A DNA stretch of 64,000 nucleotides from Tenrec ecaudatus. Taxonomy: Eukaryota; Chordata; Mammalia; Afrosoricida; Tenrecidae. This document shows, one piece after another, positions 34,433 through 45,495 of the stretch (its first letter is position 1; every line of letters starts with the position of its first letter). The stretch is taken from the NCBI RefSeq assembly GCF_050624435.1, contig NC_134535.1:72288494-72352493 (forward strand), in the 5' to 3' direction. Position numbers and translations under genes: made by a program. The notes under the pieces were generated by a model that did no database searches, had not been told where the DNA came from, and saw only the letters and a list, made by a program, of their open reading frames with translations.

Positions 34433-34580
34433 GTTTTAGTGGCACTGTTGGGTAAGTGGTAGGCTGCTAACTGCAACTAGAGGTTGGAGGTTCAAATCCA
34501 CCAGCTGCTCAAGGAGAACGATGAGGCTAACTGCTTCATGAAGATTTATCTTGGAAACCCGATGCAGACTCACGAGGAGC
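34433..34580 (+). mobile_element. AfroSINE
   Basis: Sense blocks 'ggtaggctgctaactgc', 'ggttcaaatccaccagctgc' and 'atcttggaaacccgatgc' match AfroSINE. The 3' part is shortened. Confidence 0.8.
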
Positions 34581-35869
34581 CGGAATCTTCTCGGGACTCT
34601 GAGGGGTCGTGGGATAAAAGGCTTCCATGGTTTACAGAGTGTGCAGCAAGTGAAAGGTGACTATGATGAGGAATATGTTGACAGTAGAGTATGTTCAATT
34701 GTTTCCGAGTGAGAGCAAATTTATATAACATGGAAGGGCAAATCCACACGGTCTGACATCAGGGTTTTGTAACCCAGGACTACCTGTACAAGAGAATCAA
34801 GTTACTGTCAACATCAAAGATGAAGGACTAATTGATGTTTATTATAGCTCTAGACACAAGGGGATCTCTCAACTCCCAGGTTCTTTAACTGCAGTCACTC
34901 AGAAAACACAAAGGGAGAGGAGGACTGTTCACAGGCATCTTGGTTTACACTAAACACTAACCGGCCCCTCAGCATTGTGTTTGGTGGTGGTTGCCTCATT
35001 TGAAAGCATTTAAATTATTTGGATTTTCCCCATAGTTAATCAGCTCTGGTATCATAAATAGCCCGAGCCTGATATAAATTGTAATGGATGTTTATGTGCT
35101 GCTGTTTTGTGTACTACGTACTCCGGTGAAAATAATGTGGTTCATTTCTCTTATAGGTTAATTAATGGATCCAGAAATTAAACTGCATCCTTTTTAATAT
35201 TTTAAATCGAGTTCACAAGTAAATGGGAGGCCACAACATTCCATATTACACACACACATACACTCAAAACCAGGTCTCTGTTAACACAGAAAAGTTAGGA
35301 ATTGACGCAATTTACTGAATAATGAAAGGTCCTCCACTAAGGACCGAGGTGAGAGGCTGGAGCAAAAAGACCTTATAGAGACTAAGTTCAAACCCATCTC
35401 TGCTTCCTTTCGCAGGTCAGATACTCACGGTCAACAGGCAGCACATGGATTCTCAAAAGAGAGAGCTTTCTCAGGCGTCATCAATTACCCTAAATGAATA
35501 GCTATCCATAAATAGGCTTTCTGAGTAATTGCTGTCACCTGATTAACTTAGAAACAGATCTATGAAGGAAGAAGGGGGAAGCATACATAAGAAATCAGAA
35601 AAGTTGTAACAGCGAAGACTGTGATGATTTTAGCTCCCTAAAATGGACATAATGAATATTGACCATCCAGAAATCTACAGGGTAAACATAATTTTTGTTT
35701 GTATTATTGTGTTTGTCATATTGACTTTTAGTACAAGAATCTTCACTCAGCTCCATCATTTACGACGATGGTGCTGTGTAATCCGGTGGGTTTTAACGAA
35801 TGCATGATGCCAGGCATCCCCCATTACACTATCAGACAGCAATAGTTCTCCCCTACAATCCCCTACTCG
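34581..35869. other. Mostly unique DNA
   Basis: A short 'acacacacacatacac' run lies near 35250. No other feature was recognised. Confidence 0.45.
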
Positions 35870-36046
35870 ACACCTGCCCCACAGAGTGCCGACAGCCAGT
35901 GCTGTCTTTCCTTTCTCTATAGTCGTGCCTTTTCCAGAATACCATACACAGACAGTTGACTTATGAACAGCTTGTCCTTGCCCTTTAATGACTTGTAACC
36001 TTACCCTCACTTTGAAATGATTGCACCAATCCCTCTCACTCACTCA

Positions 36047-36073
36047 CTCCCCCCCCCACCCCCCGCCCCGGGC
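36047..36073. repeat. C-rich tract
   Basis: The tract is a nearly pure C run interrupted by A and G. A 'caatccctctcactcactc' word occurs on both sides (near 36028 and 36080), a short local duplication. Confidence 0.9.
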
Positions 36074-36094
36074 AGCACAATCCCTCTCACTCAC

Positions 36095-36295
36095 TCCTCC
36101 CAGGCAGCACCAACTCATAGCGACCCCATTGGACAGGGTAAAGCCGCCCCTGTTTCCAACTTCCTTAGACTGTAGCTGTTTACAAGATTAGAAAGCCCTG
36201 TCTTTCTCCCACTGAGAAGCTTGTGGTTTTGAACTATGGACCTTGCAGATCGCAGCCCGGTGCATAAGGAACTGCACCACAAGGGCTACTTAAAG
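36095..36295 (-). mobile_element. AfroSINE, antisense
   Basis: Reverse-complement blocks 'aactcatagcgaccccattgg', 'ttagactgtagctgtttac', 'gaagcttgtggttttgaac' and 'ctgcaccacaagggctac' match a full-length copy. Confidence 0.88.
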
Positions 36296-36630
36296 CACAT
36301 AGAGCTGTTAAAGCATTTTAAATCTTTGACAAGGCTTGGACTTGTCTTGCACTAAAGAAGGCTAAATACAAATGGTATGTACCTGTTCCCACTGACCTAC
36401 ACATTCCTATAGACGCAATAAAAAACTGATCCCCTTCATAACACCGAGACTGCCTGTAATTGGAATCCTAGTGTGTAACCTTTTCAGACTGGCTTCTGGC
36501 TTCTTTCGCATCTTTCTTAAGCCATATGCATTTAAAGTTCTTCCAGCCTTTTCATAACTTGATAGCTCTTTTCTTTTTTCTCCCTGAGCAATATGTCATT
36601 GTATGGATGTACCACAGCTTGTACAGTCCC

Positions 36631-37649
36631 CTGCACACATTTTGTACGGTGCCGCCAGAGGAAGAGGCAGAGGGACGTATCTTAAACAAGCCTTCTTTGC
36701 CATTTCTGGGGCCTCCACCAAATTGACTTGTCAGAATGCATTACAAAACATGGGTCTACGCATGTCAAGGTCGGTTTGTTGCAAGGAACACTTTTCTCCT
36801 ATTGAACTAGGCTGCGAGACTCAGTAGAAGGATAAACACCTATAAATGCATCACACCTTGAGCCAGAGCCAGTATTTCAGAAACATTTCTTTTAAGAAAA
36901 TAAGATTCTTAGAACAAGAAAGAAGCTCTGCTAAAAGCCAAGAAGTTAACTGAAGAGAATCCTGAGATTTCAAGGCCAGTTAGGTAATTCAATTCTTCAC
37001 AGAGATCCTGAGAGTACCCAGCCTCCACCTAATGGTCTAATGGTTAGGGCATGGTTACTTCCAATGGGTACTCGAATGGCAACTTCTTACCGAGTGCACC
37101 CACCCAACTGAAGAGAATGGGTTGAAAAGGTCATTCTGGATCTCTCTGGCCACAGGAGTCTCAGGTGCATTTTCTCACTACTGAGCGCAGGGCTCAGAAC
37201 CTGTTAAGTGCTTAATACATGTTTGCATAGATCATTTGAACTGCTAAACACTGAGTGGGTGATATAAACCTCACCACTCAATTTACAAACAATCCGCTAA
37301 TCAATCAATATCGCAAAGGGGTAAAACAGGAAATATAATATTTAGATACTATTAAAATGAGAATAAATTAAGCTGTTAACTTTTTAAAAAGAAATTATTT
37401 GTTCCCAATACCTACCCAATGCAGGAGTTCATTCAATATCATCCTCTGGTGAATTTTCATCCACTATCGACTAAGAGTTCAAGAAATTGGAATGCCACTC
37501 GTTTTCCTGTCAAAATACTCTGCGGTTAGCAATATTGGGATAGCTTCATAGAAGTTATAAAATGTGTCCTGTAGTTTTCACTCATAATTCATAGTCTTGG
37601 CTATCTGAAGCAACGCAGGAGATGGGCATCTCTCTTCTATCTAAGATCC
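36631..37649. other. Mostly unique DNA with an L2/MIR 3' scrap
   Basis: About 37185-37235 ('gtgcttaatacatgtttgc') resembles an L2 3' end. The rest is unassigned. Confidence 0.4.
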
Positions 37650-37850
37650 ACTAGGGATGCAACGGTTACTTGATTTGCTGCCGAAGAGGTTGGTGGTCCA
37701 AACCCACCAGCAGCAGGTCTGTGAGCGACAGACCCCACGGTCTGCTTTTATCACGACTGCGTCCATGGTAGCCCTTGCAGGCAGCTGTGTTCTGTCCAGA
37801 GGGGCTGGTGTGAGTTGGAATCGAACCAGTGGCCCCCAACAACCACACTG
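37650..37850 (+). mobile_element. AfroSINE, diverged
   Basis: The blocks 'gatgcaacggttacttg', 'gttggtggtccaaaccc' and 'accagcagcaggtctgtg' are AfroSINE-like, followed by 'gtgagttggaatcgaacc'. Confidence 0.65.
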
Positions 37851-38627
37851 TCCCTGTATATGTGAACCCTTCGCACCTCTCAAGACAGCTCGCCAGGCGG
37901 CTGCACATTTCTCTTTCCTAGACCACAGTCCTCTGTGCCTGCAGTCATTTTAGGAGACTGTCACGAGAAGACACTGATTGTAGAGCAGGGTGTGAAGAAG
38001 TCCTACTACCTGGCTTCCTCTAAACATTTCCCCACGTCCGAAACCTTAGAGTCATTAATACCAGTCTGGTGTAGAGCCTTCTAATTTTTTTTTCTATATA
38101 TACCCATATGTTTTTAAGCAACTATTACATCATATTATTTATTCTTAGTAAATGTACTCCTCTTTCTCAATAATGTGTCATAAATGTATTTTCACATCTT
38201 TCCTCCATAATTACCACATTATTTGAAATGCCTACCAGAACACAATTCCTGTATGTTTGCGTAGGCATGTCGAAGACTGTGACAGCTACATGATACAGGA
38301 AAAGAACTTCACAGTCTTTCAAATGATGTCACAGTGACTATCCTTCCAAATGTTTCTGTTTCTCTGTTTGTTGAGAAATGAACCAGGTGGTTCAAAGGTT
38401 ATACGTAATTTAGATGTGAATAGATGAGTCACCTTCCTCTCCCAGCAGTGTCCACTCTTGCTGTGCCCTCTGGTCACAATATGCCATTAGTAATATTTGA
38501 CATCCTCTGGTAGTAAAAAGGTAGCATGTAACTTGTGTGTGAATGTTCGGTGTTAAAAGTGGGTTGAGGAATTGTCTCTCCCGTACATCCTTTACTATTC
38601 ATGGTTTGTATGTTGAGTTACTGGGAG
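37851..38627. other. Unique DNA, no feature recognised
   Basis: Nothing could be assigned in this stretch. Confidence 0.45.
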
Positions 38628-38815
38628 TGTGTCTTTAAGTCAGCTCTAACTCAGAACAGCTCTTTAAGACCGAGTAGAAGGGCCCCGTCAATCAAAGGGT
38701 TTCCTAAGCTGTAGTCTTAGCACAGCAGATCACCAGGTATTTCCAGTGACTGGTGGGTTCGAACCCCTGACCTTTTAGTTAATAGCTGCATGTTTAACCA
38801 TTTCCCTGCCAGGAT
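38628..38815 (-). mobile_element. AfroSINE, antisense
   Basis: The blocks 'tttaagtcagctctaactc', 'gaccgagtagaagggcc', 'gactggtgggttcgaacc' and 'tttaaccatttccctgcc' match reverse-complement AfroSINE. Confidence 0.82.
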
Positions 38816-39261
38816 TCTATGTTCTTTACATACCTGGCATTTTTCTAGAGATTTGCCTTTTTCGTAGTATTTGCAGGGTTGTGTATGTGTATGTGATTTG
38901 TTTTTACTGTACAATATAGCTATCTATACTTTACTATCTATGGTTCATGCAGTTAATCTTTCACTCATTTATTTTTTAAATTCTGTTTATGGTTTCTCAC
39001 GGTGTCGTTGTTAATTTAGTTTCTCCTTGCTCCAGAAAGCTTTCTTTACCTCAAGTGCTAAACATTGTGTTGTAGTTTCTTCTTGCAGGTTTAATATACC
39101 TAAATTTTATTATTTCAATAATATGAAGTAAATTTTTTTCAAAAGTGTTTCCCAACTTTCTCCCTTCCTGTGAAATGCTATATTTTGGCCTACATACAGT
39201 ACATTTCTGAGTCTCTCTTTTATGTAATTGCTCTATAACTCTACCCCTACACAGTTTAGAC
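38816..39261. other. AT-rich unique DNA
   Basis: No feature was recognised. Confidence 0.45.
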
Positions 39262-39455
39262 ACCCCAGTGGTATGGTGAGTTATATGGTGGGCTACTAAC
39301 CACAAGGTCAGCAGTTCAAAGCCACTAGCCCTCCAAGAAGAAAAGATGAGGTTTTCTACTCCCATAAAGAGTTACAACCTCAGAAACCCACAGGGGCAGT
39401 CCCGTCTGTCCTGCAGGGTCATTATGAATCAGAAGCAACTTGATGGCACCGAGAC
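39262..39455 (+). mobile_element. AfroSINE, well preserved
   Basis: The copy runs from 'caccccagtggtatgg' through 'aaccacaaggtcagcagttc' and 'cataaagagttacaacctc' to 'gaagcaacttgatggcacc'. Confidence 0.9.
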
Positions 39456-39889
39456 ACAATGTTTTAATTATTTTTTTTAATGTTGTCTGGTGAATAATAG
39501 AGTACATAAATGTATCTTTTCTTCAACAACAAAAAAGCAACCTATCTTTAAAGTTCTGATTCTTCCACAATTAGATTCAGTTGACATTCAAATAATTAAA
39601 ATGGAAATATATAGAGAACTCAGAAATTAATTTGGGGAGCATTCACTTTTTTCCTGATTGAGTATATACAAAATCATTATAAATATCTATGCTTACTTAG
39701 ACCTATCTTTCTAGGATTTTATAATTTTCTACATTCATTTCTCTCTCTCTTTTTTTAAAAATCCATTGCTCTTTAGAATTTCTTAGTCTCTGGTTCATAG
39801 AACAGTCACTCTGCTTCCAAGAGTGATTTTTTTCCCCCTAGAGGTTTTGCTAAACTTCTAAGAATTTAGTAGAAATTTTAATAATCATC
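39456..39889. other. AT-rich unique DNA
   Basis: Several T-rich runs occur. No feature was recognised. Confidence 0.45.
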
Positions 39890-40510
39890 ATTAGGTATCA
39901 TTGAGTAGTCTTCAATTCATAGCAACCTTACGCATAATAGATAAACACATTGCCCTCTCTTGCTCGTCTCCACGCAACAATAGTATGTTTAAGGCCATCG
40001 TTGTAGCCGCTGTGTCCATCATTCACATAGTAAAGCTCTCTTTGCTCACCCTCTATTTAACCAAGCCCGGTGTCCTTCTTCAGGGATTATTCTGGTAATA
40101 AGGTCAAAGTGAGACATTCTTGCTGTCTTCTCTTCTCAAGAGCACTCTAGCTGTACTTCTTCCACAATAGAATCTTTTGTTGTTGTTCTCTGGCGGCCCA
40201 TGAAACGTTTAATATTCTTCACCAGCATCGTAGTACCAATGTGTCAATTATTCTTTGGTCTTTCTTTTTCATTGTTCAGCTTTTGCATACAGATGAAGCA
40301 ACTGAAAATACTGTGACTTGGGTCAGGCAAACCTTAGTTATCAAAGTGATTTCTTTGTAAGATTTTAAAAAGGTCGTTTGCAGCAGATTTGTCCAAGGTA
40401 AATACATAATGTAATTTTTTGACTGCTGCTTCCATGAGCATTGATGGTTGATGTTAATAAAATAAGATCTTGACAAATTCAATATGTTCTCAGTTTATTA
40501 TGTTAAGGAA
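39890..40510 (-). mobile_element. RTE LINE 3' region, antisense
   Basis: Antisense landmarks are 'cattgagtagtcttcaattc', 'cgttgtagccgctgtgtcc', 'tagctgtacttcttccac', 'gttcagcttttgcatac' and 'cttgacaaattcaatatg'. The copy is AT-drifted and diverged, about 620 bp. Confidence 0.82.
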
Positions 40511-42437
40511 TTAATAAAATATTCTTCTGTTATTTGAATTTTGCTTTTGCTATTGAGCTTAAATGTGTGTTAGTTTCTTTTGTGTTTATTCTTCTGTGAA
40601 TTTCATGTGCATATTTTCTTCTAACACAGGGAATGCTAGTGTTTTCATTCTTTATTGATTTTAAGAGCTATTTAAGGATGTAGATGTTCAACATATTTGT
40701 TGCCAATGCTTTCCCAGTTTCCATTTCTTGAAAAATTTCATGTGGGATGCTTTCATTACTGATTTGAATGAATCATTTTTACTTTTGTTACGTTTTCCAA
40801 ATTTTCCGTGTAGAATTATTTTCATACATAGAAGGAAATTAATAACACCTTCTTGTCTGATGTTCCATTTTTTTATGCTGTCTGCGTTTCTTCATTATGT
40901 CTAGGGGTTTTATGAGATGAATAAAATATTGGAAGCCAAGTGAATCATGAATGTCAAGATGAGATCATTACCAGGTGTTCCAAAAGTAGACCGGAGAGCA
41001 AGCTAACTGAGGACTGGACTTTGATCATTGGATCTAGCAACTTAGAAGCAATGTTACCATAATAATAGGGTCGAGGGAGTGAGGATAAAAGCTTGGTGGG
41101 AGTAGCGTTAAGAGTTAGTGGAATGAAAATTTAGAAACATTGAGGCTAGACAACCCTTAGAAAGCATATCGGGTAGTTATTGCCATACAACAAAACACTC
41201 CTAGACTTTTGGGTTTCAAACAACCAATTAGGAAAATCTACTGATCAGGGCCAACATCAACAGATCTCAATCGGGTTCATTCATAAATTTTAATTTACTT
41301 GTTAAAAGATCCGGCTCCTAGTTGATCTAGAACAAATTCAGATGACCCCCTTTTTTTAATCTCTTACTTCTCCAGCAGGTGACACATTCTCACGACCGTA
41401 GCAATGGTTGGACAACACAAGTCTGGTTTCAAGACTACTGCTTATGTAAAGTTTAATATTCTCCCTGGTCAAAGCAAGTCATTTAGTCAAGCTCAATGTC
41501 AATGTGGGAAGGCATTACCAAAAGGTATGAATAAGGCAAAAGGCTCAAGATAAAGGCCTCAGCTGAAATATAACACCCTGCTAATGACCGCTGCAATGTT
41601 ATGACCTTCTCAAGAAAGGATTTTCTTGTGTGAAAAACTAAATTTGGTCCAGTCATCCTCTTGAATTATGAGAAAAACATTTCCAAGACGAGGCGAACTT
41701 CTCCATGATGAGGAACTGTGTTATCCAAGACCTGTTTGTGCCACTCAAGTTGCAAGCTGGCGCCCAAGGCTGTGCAGCAGGTTCAGTACCTTGTTTCTGC
41801 TCAGCTCCGATCTCTAACGGCATCCTGAGGGATAGCAATGTGGCCAGGGGGTTCAAAGGCATCCTCAGAGATCCTCCCAGAGGGAATACCAAAGAGGCTG
41901 CCCTGGGGGGTAGAACACAAGCTCAGTTTGCTGTGATGGCATCTCCTGCAGCGTCCCCCACTATCACCAAAAGACCACACCATTACAAGTACTGACACTT
42001 TGCGGGACTGGGGGAAAAAAAACAAAGCGTGAATACAGGTAGCTTTGAAAGAGTGGACCATTAAAGAATCAATCAACCCCAATAGGCTTTGTCATAAAAG
42101 GGAAGAAAGAAATTAGGTTGTTACAGGTAAGTGAAGTAGGTTTAAGAAAAGATTTATTGTTGCTTTTAATAGAAATATATGGATATATTTGTGTTCCAAA
42201 GGAGACTATTCATTATTCATTTCTAGCAACACTATTAATATCTAATAGTCAATGTCCTTCCCCATCCCATTACACCTCTACCTCCCCCCCTACTCACACA
42301 CACCAAAGTTTCGTATCACCTCTGTACCTTAAAGGGGATCATGGTCAATTCATAAAATTATCATTAGCATAATGTTACCAAGTTCAAAAACAAATACCAT
42401 ACTTTACCTTATGTGCAATGACTAGCTGCATCTATGA
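40511..42437. other. Unassigned DNA, part possibly old L1
   Basis: About 40540-40890 may be an antisense ancient L1 piece ('catatttgttgccaatgc', 'tttcccagtttcc'), but support is weak. From 41640 to 42020 the DNA is more GC-rich with overlapping open frames of 97 and about 90 codons on opposite strands, neither recognised. It ends at an A-run near 42014-42021. Confidence 0.35.
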
Positions 42438-42645
42438 AGCCCTGGTGGCATAATGGGTTACATACTGGGCTGCTACTAATCACAAGGCCAACAGTTCAAA
42501 ACCACCTGATGCTCTGAGAAAGAAAGATGAGGCTTTCTACTCTCTCAATAATTTGCAGTCTTGGAAACTCACAGGAGCAGTTCTCTTCTTTCCTGTGAAG
42601 ACTCTATAAATCAGCATCAATTCTATGGCAGTGAATTGGGTTTTT
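42438..42645 (+). mobile_element. AfroSINE, full length
   Basis: A clear copy begins 'gccctggtggcataatggg', continues through 'ctaatcacaaggccaacag' and ends 'atcaattctatggcagtg' and 'aattgggtttttg'. Confidence 0.92.
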
Positions 42646-42947
42646 GCTTTAGATTCACCTTTTAAACACAGGTGAGAAAAGTGAAGTAGATAGGACTATA
42701 TTCCAGACAAAAGGGAAAACTTGTACAGACTCAAAGAAATCGGAAGCTATACAGCATATCTGATGATTGAACTGCAGTCTTGTATGTTCAGAACACAGAT
42801 TTTAGGGGTGTAGAGGAAGGGCAGGAGGTCAGACTAGATACCAAAGAGTGAGTCATGAAGGGCTTGGACATCTCACGTGATTTGACTTCACTGCATTGGC
42901 TTAACTGTTGAAAGACACAAATTTAAAACCGGAATTTCATCCCCAAC

Positions 42948-43160
42948 CTGTTAGCTGCTGTCAAGTTGACTGGTTCATAGCAATTTTATATAAAAAGGGG
43001 GAAATGATGCTTGACCGTCTCACAATCACTGGTTTATTTTAGTCCATCATTGCAAGGATTGGGCCAATGCATTGCCCGGTTAGTCTTCTGCATCATCATT
43101 GGTCTCCTACTTCTTCAAATATGGTATCCTGCTCTAGCCATGGATCCCTCCCGAGGATGA
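42948..43160 (-). mobile_element. RTE-related 3' end, antisense, diverged
   Basis: The left end 'tgctgtcaagttgactgg' and 'ttcatagcaattttat' match the RTE/AfroSINE 3' end in antisense. The rest only loosely follows the RTE 3' region ('agtccatcattgc', 'tctcctacttcttc'). The family is uncertain. Confidence 0.45.
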
Positions 43161-43164
43161 GATT

Positions 43165-43368
43165 TGGTCTCATAGTGGGTTACATGTTGGGCTACTAACC
43201 ACAAATTCAGCAGTTCAAATCTGCCATCACTCTACCCTGTGAGAGAAAGGATTTTCTGCTCTCATAAAGATTTACAGCCTCAGAAACTCAAAGGGCCAAT
43301 GTACTGTTTTCCTATAGGGTTGATAGGACTCATAGTTGACTTGATAGTGGTGAATTTGGTGAGTTTTT
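43165..43368 (+). mobile_element. AfroSINE
   Basis: The blocks 'gggttacatgttgggctac', 'gcagttcaaatctgcc', 'cataaagatttacagcctc' and 'agttgacttgatagtgg' are in the AfroSINE order. Confidence 0.88.
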
Positions 43369-43446
43369 ATGATATGTTCAAAGCAAGTATGTCAGTACAT
43401 GTTCTGTTATGAACCACGCGATTTTCGTTGGATAATCTTCAGAAAT

Positions 43447-43675
43447 AGGAACCGTGGTGGACTCGTGGTTATGTGTTGGACCGCTAACTGTAAGGTCAGC
43501 ACTTTGAAACCACTAGTCACTCTTCAAGAGAAAACGGAGGCTTTCTACTGCCTCAGGGAGTTACAGTCTCAGAAGCCACAGGAGCATTGTTAGCCTGCCC
43601 AGACTCCACTGGGCGGAAGTGAGAGCTGTTAGAGTGCAGGCTTGCTATGAATGGGGACTGGCTGAATGGTAGCGA
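43447..43675 (+). mobile_element. AfroSINE with a 40 bp insertion
   Basis: The head 'cgtggtggactcgtgg', the middle 'taaggtcagcactttgaaac' and 'gggagttacagtctcag', and the 3' end 'tgaatggggactggctgaatg' are AfroSINE. About 40 bp near 43600-43645 interrupt the 3' half. Confidence 0.8.
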
Positions 43676-44064
43676 AATATTTGTTTGCTTGTTTTTTTTA
43701 TATTTTCAGCAATAGACAATGGGGCTTTTGTCCTTATCTGTCTTCGTCTAGAAGTGCAAGGCCATGAACTGGATATGATTCTTCTAGCCATAGCCTTGGT
43801 TACTCCTATTAAACCATCTTCATCTTCCTGACAGGTCTGAGTAAAAAGATGGAGGAAGATACTGTTGGATTATGATTCAGCTGTGAGCGATTGTCAACAT
43901 AGTTAATTGTGCTTGCCCTCCTGCTGGGTATAAAAATAAGTCTTCTCAGAAGCAAGAAGGGAAACTTCACTACCAACAAGAGAGAAAACCTGGTAGAGGA
44001 ATGGAGATGGGGGGGGGGGGACTGAAGGGGGATAGGGCCTTCAGTGTAGATTGTAAAGAAAATG
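43676..44064. other. Unique DNA with a G run
   Basis: A run of about 12 G lies near 44010-44021. No other feature was recognised. Confidence 0.45.
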
Positions 44065-44506
44065 TAAAGAAACAAAAATCCTCATAATTGGATCAATAGG
44101 TGAGATCATGGCTAATGGTAAAAAAAAAAAAAAAAAGATTGAAGTTGTCAAGGATTTCATTTTACTTGAATCCAAAATGAATGCTCATGTAAGGGGGCTT
44201 TCCAGAGATCAAAGGACACGTTGCATTGAATAAAGACTTCTTTATGGTGCACAAGACTTCTTTATGGTGTATAGAAGCAAGGATCTTACTTTGCGGACTA
44301 AGGTATGCCTGACTCAAGCCATGGTATTTTTAATAGGTTCATGTTCTTGTGAAAATTGGATATTGAATAGGGAAGATCAAAGAAATATCTGTGGTATTTG
44401 AACTATGGTTTTGGCAAAGATTACTGAGTTTACCATGGACTGCCAAAAGAACAAACAGATCTGTCATGGAAGAAGTACAATCAGAATGTTCTGTAGAGGC
44501 AAGAAT

Positions 44507-44512
44507 GGCAAG
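44507..44512. repeat. Left 6 bp TSD of the solo LTR
   Basis: GGCAAG lies immediately before the LTR start and is repeated at 45241-45246. Confidence 0.8.
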
Positions 44513-45240
44513 TGTGGGAAACAGAACTGGGAATAGAGTGTATGCGGACAAACTCTCAACACTCGTACGTAAGTAGTCTGGAAGGCCAAGGCTCCCGTAG
44601 AGGAACCTTCACATCCGGGACTTGGATATGTATCCCACTCACCTACTCCTAAGTAAAAATTATTCCCTTCAATGTCCCCCCATAATAATGCCAGATCTAA
44701 GGTGCTGTTTGCAAATAAATGGTCACTGAAAGGTCAACTGCTTGAAGGCTATCTGCCTGAAGGTTGTCTGCCATCCAAAGCAATCAGACCCTATTGTCTG
44801 TCCCATGCTAAGTAAGGTCCACTTCCCCCGGGAGAAAAGTGCCAAGATACCTGAAGTCAAGCCAACACAGAGTGCCAAGGTTTGGCTGCCATCTTGACTC
44901 TAGAACCTGCCCATCTTATTGTACATACCTTCCTGTTACATATATGTCCCTAGTTCAACCCATTCCTATTGCATCCATTGCTAGCTCATCCCCTCATGTT
45001 AAGTGTATGCCTCTTATACAACTCTTTCCTGTAACATATGTGCTCACCTGGCTTGAGTGCCCGAGATTATATAAGTTTGTGAGAATACTTTCAGCTCTCT
45101 CTCTGCTTGAACCTGGTCCCTAAAACGATCGCAGTGGTGAGCCCTGGCATGCTTTATCTTGTCTGATGTCTCTTTCATTTACCCCGCAATTATCCACCGG
45201 CTGCTTAGACCCATTTGGTTGTGGAGGCTGGTCTCCCATA
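44513..45240 (+). repeat. Solo LTR, 728 bp, inside RTE
   Basis: The element begins TGTGGGA and ends TCCCATA, an inverted terminal pair with one transition, and is flanked by identical 6 bp GGCAAG duplications. It contains a TATA-like 'attatataag' at about 45065-45075 near the expected U3/R boundary, followed by 'ctctctctctgcttg'. A 6 bp duplication is typical of class II (betaretrovirus-like) endogenous retroviruses. No gag, pol or env is present: the internal region was lost by LTR-LTR recombination. Strand is inferred from the TATA position. I cannot name the family. Confidence 0.8.
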
Positions 45241-45246
45241 GGCAAG
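45241..45246. repeat. Right 6 bp TSD of the solo LTR
   Basis: GGCAAG follows the LTR end and repeats 44507-44512. The RTE consensus continues through it. Confidence 0.8.
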
Positions 45247-45495
45247 ACTGTCCCACATAGTTTGGACATGTTGTCATGAGAGACCAGTCCCTGGAGAAGG
45301 ACATGATGCTTGGTAAAGTGAAAGGGCAGCAAAGAAGAGAAAGGCCTTCGGAGAGATGGATTTAGAGAGCGAAGCAACAATGAGCTCAAACAAACAGCTG
45401 TGAGGACAGCACACGGCCAGGCAGAGTTCCGTTCTGTTCCATGGAGGGTGGTAATGAGCAGGACCGACTCGATGGCACATGACAACCATAACTTC

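Larger units (their letters stand above)
35870..36630 (-). repeat. Old L1M fragment split by an AfroSINE
   Basis: The left piece (35870-35950, 'tctctatagtcgtgcc', 'ttttccagaatac') and right piece (36450-36630, 'cagactggcttctggcttc', 'tcattgtatggatgtaccac') are consecutive parts of the reverse complement of an ancient L1 3' region. The AfroSINE at 36095-36295 and a C-rich run lie between them. Confidence 0.55.
44065..45495 (+). mobile_element. RTE LINE split by a solo LTR
   Basis: Two halves, 44065-44512 and 45241-45495, are consecutive in the RTE consensus. The left half covers 'gattgaagttgtcaagg' to 'gaagaagtacaatcagaatg'; the right half resumes at 'ggcaagactgtcccac' and runs through 'agaccagtccctggag' to 'actcgatggcacatgac'. 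The left half has an A-run of 17 and a 20 bp local duplication near 44225-44265. It encodes no intact protein. Confidence 0.92.

Noticed and set aside
36000..36075. CpG island or promoter at the C-rich region
   Set aside because: The stretch is a C homopolymer region with few CpG dinucleotides and no exon nearby.
41653..42082. Possible small gene at the GC-richer 41.6-42.0 kb stretch
   Set aside because: Opposing frames of similar length, no recognised domain, and no splice or promoter context; chance frames in GC-rich DNA are likelier.
42438..43675. CRISPR-like array from regularly spaced similar units
   Set aside because: The repeated units are AfroSINE copies of about 200 bp at uneven spacing in a mammalian context.
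44513..45240. Possible intact endogenous retrovirus
   Set aside because: Only one LTR is present, with RTE sequence directly on both sides; there is no gag, pol or env.
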